A stretch of DNA of 64,000 nucleotides, taken from Domibacillus iocasae (GTDB lineage Bacteria; Bacillota; Bacilli; Bacillales; Domibacillaceae). Of the stretch, positions 53,736 through 61,599 are shown piece after piece. Both the position numbers and the translations under genes were made by a program. The notes under the pieces were generated by a model. That model saw only the letters and a program-made list of their open reading frames with translations, searched no databases and was not told the DNA's origin. Position 1 is the stretch's first letter. Each line of letters starts with the position of its first letter. Location: positions 186,001 through 250,000 of the forward strand of contig NZ_MAMP01000012.1 of NCBI RefSeq assembly GCF_001750285.1, written 5' to 3'.

Positions 53736-55058
53736 TTAGGTTGCCCGACGCGCCGCTTGCTGGATCGGATCCCAAACGCCATTAACGGGCGGCGAGTAAC
53801 TTAAATCCAGATCTTCTAATTCTTCAATGGTCATCTCGTTGAACAGCGCCGCCGCCAGCACATCAATTCGCTTTTCAGCCCCGTTTTTACCAATCGCCTG
53901 CCCCCCAAGCAATCGACCGGAATCAGGGTTATAAATGAGTTTCACATGTAAAGGGAAAGCGGTCGGATAATAGCCTGCTTTATCTTTCGTTTCAATGGCA
54001 GACGTTTTATATGGAATGCCCGCTTCCTGCACGTCTTCTTCCGTTAAGCCGGTGGAAGCGGCAATCAAATTGAAAAATTTCATGACCGATGTACCGGTGA
54101 TTCCTTTAAACGAACGCTGTTTCCCACACATATTTAACCCGGCAATTCTTCCTTGTTTATTGGCCGTTGTGCCGAGCGGAATATAATCCGGCCTTTGTTT
54201 GACGAGATGAAAATGCGTCGCACAGTCACCGGCAGCGTAAATACCTGGACTAGAGGTTTCGAGCCGATCATTTACGATAATGGCGCCATTTTGGAGCATG
54301 TTCATGCCCGTTTTCTTTAAAAAAGCCGTATTAGGATGGATGCCAACCGATGCAACAACTAAATCTGCTTTATGTGTATTGACGTCTGTTATCACACGCC
54401 CGTCCTCAATCGCTTTTACCTGCTCATTCATTGACAGAATAATCCCATGACGCTCCGCTTCCTGGTGAAGGCGTTCAGATATATCCGGATCAAACATCGT
54501 GGCGATATGCCCGCTTCTTTGAATGATCCGAATCCGCTTGCCGAGCCGGTGAATGTTTTCTGCTATTTCAAGCCCAATGTAGCCCGCTCCGATAATGACA
54601 ACATCCTTCACAGTGTCCTTTTGCAGGCCTTGAATGAGGCGCTCCGTATCCGGAATTGTTTTGACAACATGAATCATGTCACTACCCGTTCCCTGCCATG
54701 TCGGCAGAATGGGACTTGCACCCGTTGCGATCAGCAGCCGGTCATAGGAAAGGGTAAAAGATTTTCCTGTTTCATGGTTTTTACCGAACACCGTTCGTGT
54801 AGATGGATTGACAGCCGTTGCCTCATGCAGAATGCGGGCGTCAATGCCATATTTAGATCTGAATGTCTCTACACGCCGGGCAATTACGTCGTCCGTCGAT
54901 TTAATAAGCCCGCCGACAACATAAGGAAGCCCGCATTGGCCGTATGAGTAAATGTGTCCTTTTTCAAGCACGGTAATGTCTGCCTGGCTGTCGTTATGAA
55001 CGATTTGCATCGCCGCGCTCATCCCGGCTGCATCGCCACCGATAATGACGTATTTCAT
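53736..55058 (-). CDS. CoA-disulfide reductase-like FAD/NAD(P) oxidoreductase
   Basis: 440 residues. An FAD-binding motif at the N-terminus (VIIGGDAAGMSAAMQIV), single active-site Cys in YSYGQCGLPYVVGG, NAD(P) motif VIIGAGYIGLEIAENI, second FAD motif GIYAAGDCATHFHLV, and a dimerisation domain with the catalytic Tyr pair region near the end. It resembles CoADR / NADH oxidase-type single-Cys enzymes that keep CoA or related thiols reduced. No rhodanese domain is fused. It overlaps the acetyltransferase gene by 4 bases. Confidence 0.88.
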   Translation of the reverse strand: MKYVIIGGDAAGMSAAMQIVHNDSQADITVLEKGHIYSYGQCGLPYVVGGLIKSTDDVIARRVETFRSKYGIDARILHEATAVNPSTRTVFGKNHETGKSFTLSYDRLLIATGASPILPTWQGTGSDMIHVVKTIPDTERLIQGLQKDTVKDVVIIGAGYIGLEIAENIHRLGKRIRIIQRSGHIATMFDPDISERLHQEAERHGIILSMNEQVKAIEDGRVITDVNTHKADLVVASVGIHPNTAFLKKTGMNMLQNGAIIVNDRLETSSPGIYAAGDCATHFHLVKQRPDYIPLGTTANKQGRIAGLNMCGKQRSFKGITGTSVMKFFNLIAASTGLTEEDVQEAGIPYKTSAIETKDKAGYYPTAFPLHVKLIYNPDSGRLLGGQAIGKNGAEKRIDVLAAALFNEMTIEELEDLDLSYSPPVNGVWDPIQQAARRAT

Positions 55059-55336
55059 TTTGCTAATGCGTTTACATCATCATATTTACTGCCTCTCGAA
55101 AATTTAGCGACGACATATGAGCAGCTAGGAAGAATTTTCAAGTTTTTTTCTCTTGCATAATCAGCAAGTGCATCAAGTAATTGCCCGGCTACACCGCCGC
55201 CGCGAAGTTCATCTGATACATACGTATGATTGGCATTGATTGTTCCATCACCGGCGGGCGCATATGTAATTTCTGCTATGCGCCGACCGTCTTTCTCCAT
55301 ATAAAAGATACCTTCTTCGTGTTTAATCGGTTCCAT
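55055..55336 (-). CDS. small GNAT-like N-acetyltransferase (YjdJ type)
   Basis: 93 residues of the Gcn5-related mini-acetyltransferase family: EGIFYMEKDGRRIAEITYAP, HTYVSDELRGGGVAGQLLDA (acetyl-CoA loop RGGGVA) and ILPSCSYVVAKF, the usual C-terminal motif with a Cys and Tyr. Substrate unknown. It is the first gene of a two-gene unit with the disulfide reductase. AAGGGG precedes ATG 55336. Confidence 0.88.
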   Translation of the reverse strand: MEPIKHEEGIFYMEKDGRRIAEITYAPAGDGTINANHTYVSDELRGGGVAGQLLDALADYAREKNLKILPSCSYVVAKFSRGSKYDDVNALAK

Positions 55337-55486
55337 TGTTAAAAAACCCCTTTCATTATTTCTCTTTATCAGTATACCCTCTTAAACGGGGTGCATTAAC
55401 CTTTTTAACGTGTGAAACAAGAATAATGAGAACTAAGTATGCTACAATACGGGTATGATTTGATTGAATGAAAGGATCGTTTGTGT

Positions 55487-56140
55487 ATGAAAAAAGATTC
55501 CACCACTCATGTTTTTTCTAAAGGCGAAGAAATTGCAAATTCGATTACCCACGGAATTGGCGCTCTACTTAGTATTGCTGCACTTGTGTTATTAATCGTA
55601 TTTTCTGCCATACACGGAACAGGCTGGCATTTAGCGGGATTTATGATTTTTGGCATCACGATGGTGCTGCTTTATTTGTCCTCCACGCTCGTGCACAGTT
55701 TTCCACAAGGGAAAGTGAAAGATTTGTTTGAAATCTTTGATCATGCATCCATTTATTTGTTTATAGCGGGAACATATACGCCATTTTTATTTATCGCGGT
55801 ACAGGGAACGCTCGGCTGGACGTTATTTGGGCTCGTTTGGGGAATGGCCATCGCCGGCACCGTCTTTAAATGTTTTTTTGTGAAACGATTTGTTGGCTTT
55901 TCGACCCTCTTGTACGTTGTAATGGGCTGGCTGATTGTTTTTGCATGGGGACCTCTCACAGAAACGTTATCACCTGCGGCGCTTTCTTTTCTCGTAACTG
56001 GCGGGATTTTATATACGGCTGGAGCAGTTTTTTACGTCTGGCGCGCCTTTCCGTATCATCATATGATTTGGCATTTGTTTGTTATGGCCGGCAGCATTTT
56101 TCACTTTTTTGCTGTACTCGGTCTGCTTCCTGATGCATAA
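55487..56140 (+). CDS. hemolysin III family membrane protein (PAQR)
   Basis: 217 residues, seven membrane helices, HlyIII/PAQR family: EEIANSITHGIGALLSIAAL, the metal-site Ser/His/Asp region STLVHSF and FEIFDHASIYLFIAGTYTPF, and HHMIWHLFVMAGSIFHFFAV, whose His residues would bind zinc. Likely a membrane hydrolase or lipid-homeostasis protein. ATG 55487 follows AAAGGATCG; TTG 55481 is the longer alternative. Terminator at 56138-56175. Confidence 0.9.
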   Translation: MKKDSTTHVFSKGEEIANSITHGIGALLSIAALVLLIVFSAIHGTGWHLAGFMIFGITMVLLYLSSTLVHSFPQGKVKDLFEIFDHASIYLFIAGTYTPFLFIAVQGTLGWTLFGLVWGMAIAGTVFKCFFVKRFVGFSTLLYVVMGWLIVFAWGPLTETLSPAALSFLVTGGILYTAGAVFYVWRAFPYHHMIWHLFVMAGSIFHFFAVLGLLPDA

Positions 56141-56175
56141 AAGGCTGTCTCATTAAACCGAGACAGCCTTTTATT
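56138..56175. terminator. bidirectional terminator between hemolysin III and the citrate genes
   Basis: AAAAGGCTGTCTC and GAGACAGCCTTTT arms. Confidence 0.8.
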
Positions 56176-57124
56176 TTTGATTCATGATGTAGCGGTATTT
56201 TTTCTGGTCCGCTTCCAGCAGTTTTTCGGTATCTTCACTATTTCGGTAAAAGGACGTCCAATGGTTTTTTTCTAATTCTTCTGCCCAATAAGGCGATGAT
56301 TGAACAGCCGTCAAAAGGGACACCCATTGCTTTTTTTCCCGTGCGCTCATTTCACCAGACCCTATCACGCCGCGCCAATGTGGAAAAACGACATCGATAC
56401 CATGTTCTTTCCATGTTGGTACGTCAGGCAGATGAATGAGCCGCTCCGGCGATGAAATGGTGATAATCCGAATATTCCCTTCTGCTGCAAAGGCTTCTGA
56501 CTGGGAAGATGAAAGAGAAGCTGCAGCAATCTCCCCTTCTTTGAGGGCGGTCAAAAGTTCGTCACCATTTGAATAGCGAAAAAAACGAAGCGATGCAGCG
56601 GGAATTCCTGTAGCACGAGCTGCTTCGGTAAACGCAATTTGATCATCATTTCCAAATTGTGGTTCAATGCCAACTGGATACAAGTCCGGCTGTTTTTTCA
56701 GCTGTTGCATAAAGTCGTTGACGGATTGAAACGGCGAATCATCCATAACAATTACGGTCTGCCACTCACTTGCCATCGTCGCGAGTGGAGTGAATTCCTG
56801 ATAGTTAAGGGTACTATGACCAAGCAGGTTATTGGTTAATAAGAGGCTTGATGTCATCGCAATTGTATAAGGATCTGCTTTTTTTAATTCTGCCCATCCA
56901 TTGTCACCCCCGTCGCCTTCTTCATAGACGATCCGCACCTCCTGCTCCGTCAGCTTTTCTTTTTCCACAACCGTTTTGATGGACTGTGCAAGAGCATCCC
57001 ATCCTCCATCCGGAGAACCCGGTACAATAAAAGTAAGTTCCTGCTGCGAAAGCGATGTGTTAGATGGTGTGCAGCCAATGATTAAGAGGACGGCAAGTAA
57101 GAGAAGTATGGATCTTTTCATCAT
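56171..57124 (-). CDS. yflP: TctC/Bug-type substrate-binding lipoprotein (YflP-like)
   Basis: 317 residues. Lipoprotein signal with Cys at position 18 (LLLAVLLIIGC). TctC family: LTFIVPGSPDGGWDALAQSI, GDGGDNGWAELKK, PLATMASEWQTVIVMDDSPF. Such proteins bind tricarboxylates or other acids. No TctA/TctB membrane subunits are nearby; in B. subtilis the homologue YflP also sits with citS-citT and probably assists citrate sensing. It overlaps citT by 4 bases. Confidence 0.88.
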   Translation of the reverse strand: MMKRSILLLLAVLLIIGCTPSNTSLSQQELTFIVPGSPDGGWDALAQSIKTVVEKEKLTEQEVRIVYEEGDGGDNGWAELKKADPYTIAMTSSLLLTNNLLGHSTLNYQEFTPLATMASEWQTVIVMDDSPFQSVNDFMQQLKKQPDLYPVGIEPQFGNDDQIAFTEAARATGIPAASLRFFRYSNGDELLTALKEGEIAAASLSSSQSEAFAAEGNIRIITISSPERLIHLPDVPTWKEHGIDVVFPHWRGVIGSGEMSAREKKQWVSLLTAVQSSPYWAEELEKNHWTSFYRNSEDTEKLLEADQKKYRYIMNQK

Positions 57125-57801
57125 TTAACGTTAAAATAGCGGCGTTCCGGCCGTCCGACTATGCCATATTCATGTTCGACCCGGCACTTGCCGATGGTCA
57201 CCAAATATTCAAGGTAACGGCGTGCCGTTGTACGGGAAGCGCCAATTTCTGCGCCCATTTCTTCAATGGAAATGCCGCTCTCAACCTCTTGAAGAACACC
57301 TGATATCCTATTTAATGTAACACCGTCAATGCCGGTCGGAAGCTGAGCGGCCTGTATAGCTGGCTCCTGCACCGTTCCGGCGAAATACGCATCCACCACA
57401 TCTTGTGTTACATGGTCTGTTGCCGCTAAAAGATGTTTTTTCTTTTCATATTCCTCCATCACAGACTTGAATTTCTCCATTGATACGGGTTTTACTAAAT
57501 AATGAAATACACCGTAGCGGAGCGCTTCTTGCAGCATGTGTTTTTCAGAAGCAGCTGTAATCATAATAATATCCGTTTTAGGAAAACGTTCTTTTAATAC
57601 AGGTAAAAGCTCTGTGCCAAGCATGTCCGGCATGTAAATATCGAGCAGCAGCAAATCCGTTTCCGTTTTATCCAGCAGTGCAACCGTATCAGCTGCATTG
57701 AGTGCTTTTCCAACGAAAGTAAAGCCGTCTAATTGATCCAGAAATTGTTCTTGTATACTGGCAATACGAAAGTCGTCTTCTGCGATCGCAACACGAATCA
57801 T
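57121..57801 (-). CDS. citT: response regulator for citrate sensing (CitT-like)
   Basis: 226 residues. Receiver domain (VAIAEDDFRIASIQEQFLDQ; phospho-Asp in LLLLDIYMPDMLGTELLPVL; KPVSMEKFKSVM) plus a C-terminal HTH of the CitB/DcuR type (GASRTTARRYLEYLVTIGKC). ATG 57801 gives the normal N-terminus. It is located between the kinase and TctC-like genes, and should activate citM. Confidence 0.88.
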   Translation of the reverse strand: MIRVAIAEDDFRIASIQEQFLDQLDGFTFVGKALNAADTVALLDKTETDLLLLDIYMPDMLGTELLPVLKERFPKTDIIMITAASEKHMLQEALRYGVFHYLVKPVSMEKFKSVMEEYEKKKHLLAATDHVTQDVVDAYFAGTVQEPAIQAAQLPTGIDGVTLNRISGVLQEVESGISIEEMGAEIGASRTTARRYLEYLVTIGKCRVEHEYGIVGRPERRYFNVK

Positions 57802-57820
57802 GAGTATCCATCCCTTTTTG

Positions 57821-59083
57821 TCAGTCTTCTTTCGGTATGTAAATCGTAAAAATGGTTCCAGCGGGTTCATTTGGTATCACTTCTATTATGCCATGAAATG
57901 ATTCTACGGCTTCTTTTACATTATGGAGCCCAAATCCCCGTCCTTCTCCTTTTGTGGAATAGCCTTTTTCAAATAAAAGCCCGAGTGTCTGATCATCGAT
58001 GCCCATCCCATTATCCGTTACTTCGATAATGAGCGTTGGGCTCGCGTCGGTAATAAGAAATGTAACATGCGGCGTGCGCGTCTGTTTAACCGCTTCAAAA
58101 GCGTTATCAATTAAGTTGCTGATGACCGTCAGCAGTGAGTGGCCGTCTACATGGTCAGGAAGTGCCGACAATGTGCTTTCTCGCTCGATGATAAACAATA
58201 CTTTTTTCTCGGAAGCTTTGGCCGTTTTCCCTAATAAAACAGCTTGAATGAGGTCATCCTGAATTTGCTTGAATACAATCTGATTTTGAAGTGAAACGCT
58301 ATCCGCTTCTTTTTGAATAAAATCAAGCGCTGCTGCATTCCGCCCGAGCTGCAAAAGACCAGACAAAACGTACAGCTTATTCATAAACTCATGTGTCTGA
58401 GCACGTAATTCATCAGAATAGAGCCGTATTTCATCAATCGTTTTTTTATACATAGCGGCAATTTTAGACGGCTCAAAACCGAGTGTGTCAGCTAATATGC
58501 TTTTTGTCAGCCAGAGCCCGCCGGCTACCCCGGCTAAAAGAGCAAAAGCAGCTGCAAGTAAGATGTCCCCGGTTTGAGCGGCGGTTTTCTTTGCAATTGA
58601 CTTTTTTGAAAATTCAACAGAAACGGTGCCAATCACTTCCGTGTAGGTATCTGTTGTTTTCATAATAGGCGCTTTTCCAATAATGGCTTGTCCATCTGTG
58701 CCTGTTTCTTCTACTGTATACGTGCCGCCATAAAGAAGCGAGCGTCTATCAGACTCCCGAAGCGGTTCGGCACGGCCATAGGTGGACAGGATGATGCCGT
58801 TTCGTCCTGCAATGGAAATGGACTGCGCTTCCGTCCGCTCTTGTATGTGCTCAAGTACAGGCAATAACATTTTGTCCGCACGCTGTTCCACTAAATAGGC
58901 GGTTGTCTCCGGCATAAACGAAATGGTCTGCGCCGTTTGAAGAGAAAGCTGATGCACCTGCTCCGCCGTTTCTCCCATTTGAATGGCATAAAAAACAGCA
59001 GACATGCCGGCAATAATAAAAAAAAGCAATGAAAAAACAAGCATAAAAATTTTCGTCCGGAGTGAGACTGTTTTCGTTTTCAT
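57821..59083 (-). CDS. citS: citrate-sensor histidine kinase (CitS-like)
   Basis: 420 residues of the CitA/DcuS type: TM1 at about 12-33, extracellular PASC-like sensor (SISIAGRNGIILSTYGRAEP), TM2 at about 170-190, phospho-His in LRAQTHEFMNKLYVLSGLLQ, then HATPase (VISNLIDNAFEAVKQ, TDNGMGID, GEGRGFGLHNVKEAV). There is no obvious cytosolic PAS between TM2 and the His region, shorter than in DcuS. ATG 59083 has GGAG upstream. It pairs with citT 19 bases downstream. Confidence 0.88.
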   Translation of the reverse strand: MKTKTVSLRTKIFMLVFSLLFFIIAGMSAVFYAIQMGETAEQVHQLSLQTAQTISFMPETTAYLVEQRADKMLLPVLEHIQERTEAQSISIAGRNGIILSTYGRAEPLRESDRRSLLYGGTYTVEETGTDGQAIIGKAPIMKTTDTYTEVIGTVSVEFSKKSIAKKTAAQTGDILLAAAFALLAGVAGGLWLTKSILADTLGFEPSKIAAMYKKTIDEIRLYSDELRAQTHEFMNKLYVLSGLLQLGRNAAALDFIQKEADSVSLQNQIVFKQIQDDLIQAVLLGKTAKASEKKVLFIIERESTLSALPDHVDGHSLLTVISNLIDNAFEAVKQTRTPHVTFLITDASPTLIIEVTDNGMGIDDQTLGLLFEKGYSTKGEGRGFGLHNVKEAVESFHGIIEVIPNEPAGTIFTIYIPKED

Positions 59084-59144
59084 GGAGGCTCCAATCTGCT
59101 TTTGATCAAATTGTACGAAACATTTGGTCAGATGAAAAGAAAAA

Positions 59145-59170
59145 ATCCCGGATTTGAGAAAAATCCGGGC
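59145..59170 (-). terminator. terminator of citM
   Basis: CCCGGATTT and AAATCCGGG arms; on the minus strand ATTTTTTC follows. It separates citM from the citS-citT-yflP unit. Confidence 0.75.
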
Positions 59171-59181
59171 TGTGCTGTACA

Positions 59182-60513
59182 TTACAATGAAATAACACCA
59201 AACAATACAGCAGCAATCGTCATCACAATAGATGTTCCAACGGTCCAAAGAATCGTAAAACGCTGATATTGTCCAAAATCAACCTTTGCCATCCCGACAA
59301 GCAAATAAGTTGATGCTACAAGCGGGCTAAGTAAATGAACCGGCTGACCGAGCAATGACGCACGGCCAAGTTCGATAGGACTGATACCGTATGCTGAAGC
59401 GGCTTCGGCAATAATAGGCAGAACCCCAAAATAATACGCGTCGTTGGACATGAAAAACGTAAACGGCATGCTTGTAATAGCAGTAATGACCGGCAAGTGC
59501 GGCCCCATTGAATCTGGAATGATTGCAACAAGGCTATTGGCCATCGCATCGACCATTTCCGTTCCGGATAGAATACCCGTAAAAATACCCGCTGCGAATA
59601 CAAGTGATACAACTGCCAGCACATTTCCCGCATGTGCTGCAATCCGTTCTTTTTGGTGCATAACATTTGGGTAATTCACGGTGATCGCAATCGCAAACGC
59701 AAGCATAAACAAAATTGGAAGCGGCATAACACCTAAAATAAGCATCGCCATAAGGACAATTGTTAACGTAAAGTTAACCCAAATAAGCTTCGGCCGTTTC
59801 CATTTTGCTTCTTCCTCTGAAACAGCGGCTGTGCCAAAAAACGTCAAATAGCTTTTTTCTTCTCCCGGCTGCCCGAGCTCTTCCATTGAAAGGATACCAA
59901 GACGCTTCCGTTCCTGTTTGCCCATCCAATACGCAGACAAGATTACCCATACAGCCCCTGCAAGCATAACCGGAATCAATGGGTTAAACAACTCCTGCAT
60001 ATCCAGGCTTAATGCACTTGCTGCGCGGGCAGTCGGACCGCCCCACGGTGTCAAATTTGTCACACCAACCGCCATTAACGCGACAGCCGGCAGAATAAGC
60101 GGATTCATTTTCAAGCGCTGATACAGTGGCAGCATGGCAGAAATCGTAATCATGTACGTCGTCGTGCCATCTCCGTCAAGGGAAACAATCATTGCCAGCA
60201 CGGCGGTGCCAACGACTATTTTCATTGGATCGCCTTTAACCGCTTTCAAAATCTTGCCGACGACTGGATCAAAAAGTCCTGCATCAATCATAATCCCAAA
60301 ATACAAAATGGCAAACATAAGCATAACGCCGGTTGGCGCAAGTTCTGTAATCCCGGCCAGTGCCATATCACCGAGGCTGGAACCAAATCCGGCAAACACA
60401 GCAAATGCAGCCGGTACAATCATTAGGGCGATTAACGCAGATAACTTTCCGCTCATAATTAAATACATAAATACAGCTACCATGGAAAAACCAAGAATGG
60501 CGAGCATTGTCAT
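59182..60513 (-). CDS. citM: CitMHS family metal-citrate transporter
   Basis: 443 residues, about 12 helices, CitMHS family: LAILGFSMVAVFMYLIMSGK, SLDGDGTTTYMITISAMLPL, TNLTPWGGPTARAASAL and SMPFTFFMSNDAYYFGVLPI. It takes up citrate complexed with Mg2+ (CitM) or Ca2+ (CitH), driven by protons. ATG 60513 follows AAAGGAG; the frame is open to 60636 without a ribosome site. A cre-like box lies just upstream. The neighbouring CitS-CitT pair would induce it. Confidence 0.92.
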   Translation of the reverse strand: MTMLAILGFSMVAVFMYLIMSGKLSALIALMIVPAAFAVFAGFGSSLGDMALAGITELAPTGVMLMFAILYFGIMIDAGLFDPVVGKILKAVKGDPMKIVVGTAVLAMIVSLDGDGTTTYMITISAMLPLYQRLKMNPLILPAVALMAVGVTNLTPWGGPTARAASALSLDMQELFNPLIPVMLAGAVWVILSAYWMGKQERKRLGILSMEELGQPGEEKSYLTFFGTAAVSEEEAKWKRPKLIWVNFTLTIVLMAMLILGVMPLPILFMLAFAIAITVNYPNVMHQKERIAAHAGNVLAVVSLVFAAGIFTGILSGTEMVDAMANSLVAIIPDSMGPHLPVITAITSMPFTFFMSNDAYYFGVLPIIAEAASAYGISPIELGRASLLGQPVHLLSPLVASTYLLVGMAKVDFGQYQRFTILWTVGTSIVMTIAAVLFGVISL

Positions 60514-60536
60514 TGTAACACACTCCTTTTCGCTTT

Positions 60537-60551
60537 TTGAAAACGCTTTAT
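60537..60551. promoter_or_regulatory. cre-like CcpA site upstream of citM
   Basis: TTGAAAACGCTTTAT matches the CcpA operator consensus WTGNAANCGNWNNCW at all but one fixed position. It lies 24-38 bases before the citM ATG. Carbon catabolite repression of citM by CcpA is known in B. subtilis. Confidence 0.5.
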
Positions 60552-60769
60552 TATTGAATAATTTAATTAATTTAACTGAAAAGGTATATAAAACAAAAAT
60601 TAAAAAAATATTAACAATAAAAGTTTTTGTGTTCATAAAAACTAATTCATACTTTCACCCTTTTCAGTACAAAAAATTTTAGCAATTTACACAATTCCCT
60701 CAGCTGTTTATTTGTTTACGGGAAGGGTAGAAATCTACTAAATCAATTTAAAAAAAGGAGGAAACAGCG

Positions 60770-61036
60770 TTGGATCTCAATTTTAAAAAGAAGCTGCTCG
60801 CCAGCGGAATGGCAGCCGTATTAACGCTTGGCGGCTTGTCTGCCTGTGGTGAAAGTGAAGAACCGGAAGAACAGCAGGATGGCCAGCTGGATGAAGAAAA
60901 CGAACCCGATCAAGATAACGAGGATCAAAATGATCAGCTTGATGATCAAATTGAGCAGGATGACAGCATTAATGACGGTGTTGATATGCAGGATGGAGAA
61001 AAAGATAATAAATTAAATGAAGAAGAAAAGGAATAA
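60770..61036 (+). CDS. small acidic lipoprotein, 88 aa
   Basis: TTG 60770 with AGGAGG at 7 bases. A lipoprotein signal (KKKLLASGMAAVLTLGG, lipobox LSAC) is followed by about 60 residues that are almost only Glu, Asp, Gln and Asn (EEPEEQQDGQLDEENEPDQD). It would be an outer-surface acidic tail. The family is unknown; such low-complexity lipoproteins are common in Bacillaceae. It has its own terminator at 61086-61127. Confidence 0.75.
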   Translation: MDLNFKKKLLASGMAAVLTLGGLSACGESEEPEEQQDGQLDEENEPDQDNEDQNDQLDDQIEQDDSINDGVDMQDGEKDNKLNEEEKE

Positions 61037-61085
61037 TTTGTTCTCAAAGCGCTTGCCTAGTACTGTTATTAAGAAAACATGAACA

Positions 61086-61127
61086 AGAAAGACAGCTTCT
61101 GTTTATTCAGAAGCTGTCTTTCTTGTT
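61086..61127. terminator. bidirectional terminator between lipoprotein and rtp
   Basis: AAGAAAGACAGCTTCTG and CAGAAGCTGTCTTTCTT form a perfect 17-bp stem, followed by GTTTTT. Confidence 0.85.
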
Positions 61128-61128
61128 T

Positions 61129-61488
61129 TTAATAAACATCCTCCAGCGCTTTTCGTAATAGCGACATGCTGCGGTCGAGATCTGTTTTTACTTGTTTTTT
61201 ATAGAGTTTCGCTTTTTCATAGTCAGCAAATTGGTAAATAACAATTTCTTTATACTTTGCGCCTTCCTGTACCTTTTTCTGGCGCATTAAAATCCCATCA
61301 TCAATCAATTCATGAAGTGACCGGTATATTTCCGAATGATTCGGTTCGTATCCAAATGGTTTAAAAGACGCTTTTAATTCATCCATCGCTTGCATGCCGT
61401 ACATTTTATGTTCTTCAACAAAACGGATCATATAAAGCTTTAAAAAAGCACGCTGTTTAATTAAAAATTTGCCTTCACCTCTGGGCAT
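61129..61488 (-). CDS. rtp: replication termination protein (RTP)
   Basis: 119 residues, winged-helix, very close in pattern to B. subtilis RTP: FLIKQRAFLKLYMIRFVEEH, YEPNHSEIYRSLHELIDDGI, EGAKYKEIVIYQFADYEKAK and KLYKKQVKTDLDRSMSLLRK. RTP dimers bind Ter sites and stop replication forks from one side near the terminus. AAGGAG lies before ATG 61488. A good sigma-A promoter and a partial Ter-like sequence lie upstream, as expected for the autoregulated gene. A generic PadR-like regulator is the alternative, but the match over the full length favours RTP. Confidence 0.9.
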   Translation of the reverse strand: MPRGEGKFLIKQRAFLKLYMIRFVEEHKMYGMQAMDELKASFKPFGYEPNHSEIYRSLHELIDDGILMRQKKVQEGAKYKEIVIYQFADYEKAKLYKKQVKTDLDRSMSLLRKALEDVY

Positions 61489-61512
61489 CCTTTTACAACT
61501 CCTTTTCTTATT

Positions 61513-61541
61513 AGTTTAGTTGCTTGTTTTAAATTTGTCAA
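61513..61541 (-). promoter_or_regulatory. rtp promoter
   Basis: On the minus strand a perfect TTGACA (plus 61536-61541), a 17-base spacer and TAAACT (plus 61513-61518). Confidence 0.6.
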
Positions 61542-61570
61542 ATTTGAATTTTGCACATACTGTATTGTGA
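61542..61570 (-). promoter_or_regulatory. partial Ter-like sequence upstream of rtp
   Basis: On the minus strand CAGTATGTGCAAAATTC resembles the conserved half CTATGTACYAAATNTTC of B. subtilis Ter sites. The second half (ACTAA block) is not evident. It adjoins the rtp -35, where autoregulatory Ter sites lie in B. subtilis. Confidence 0.3.
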
Positions 61571-61599
61571 TTAAAAAGAAGCAGCCAGAGCCGCTTCGA

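Noticed and set aside
60134-60682. 182-aa plus-strand frame opposite citM
   Set aside because: Antisense shadow of a membrane protein; no ribosome site.
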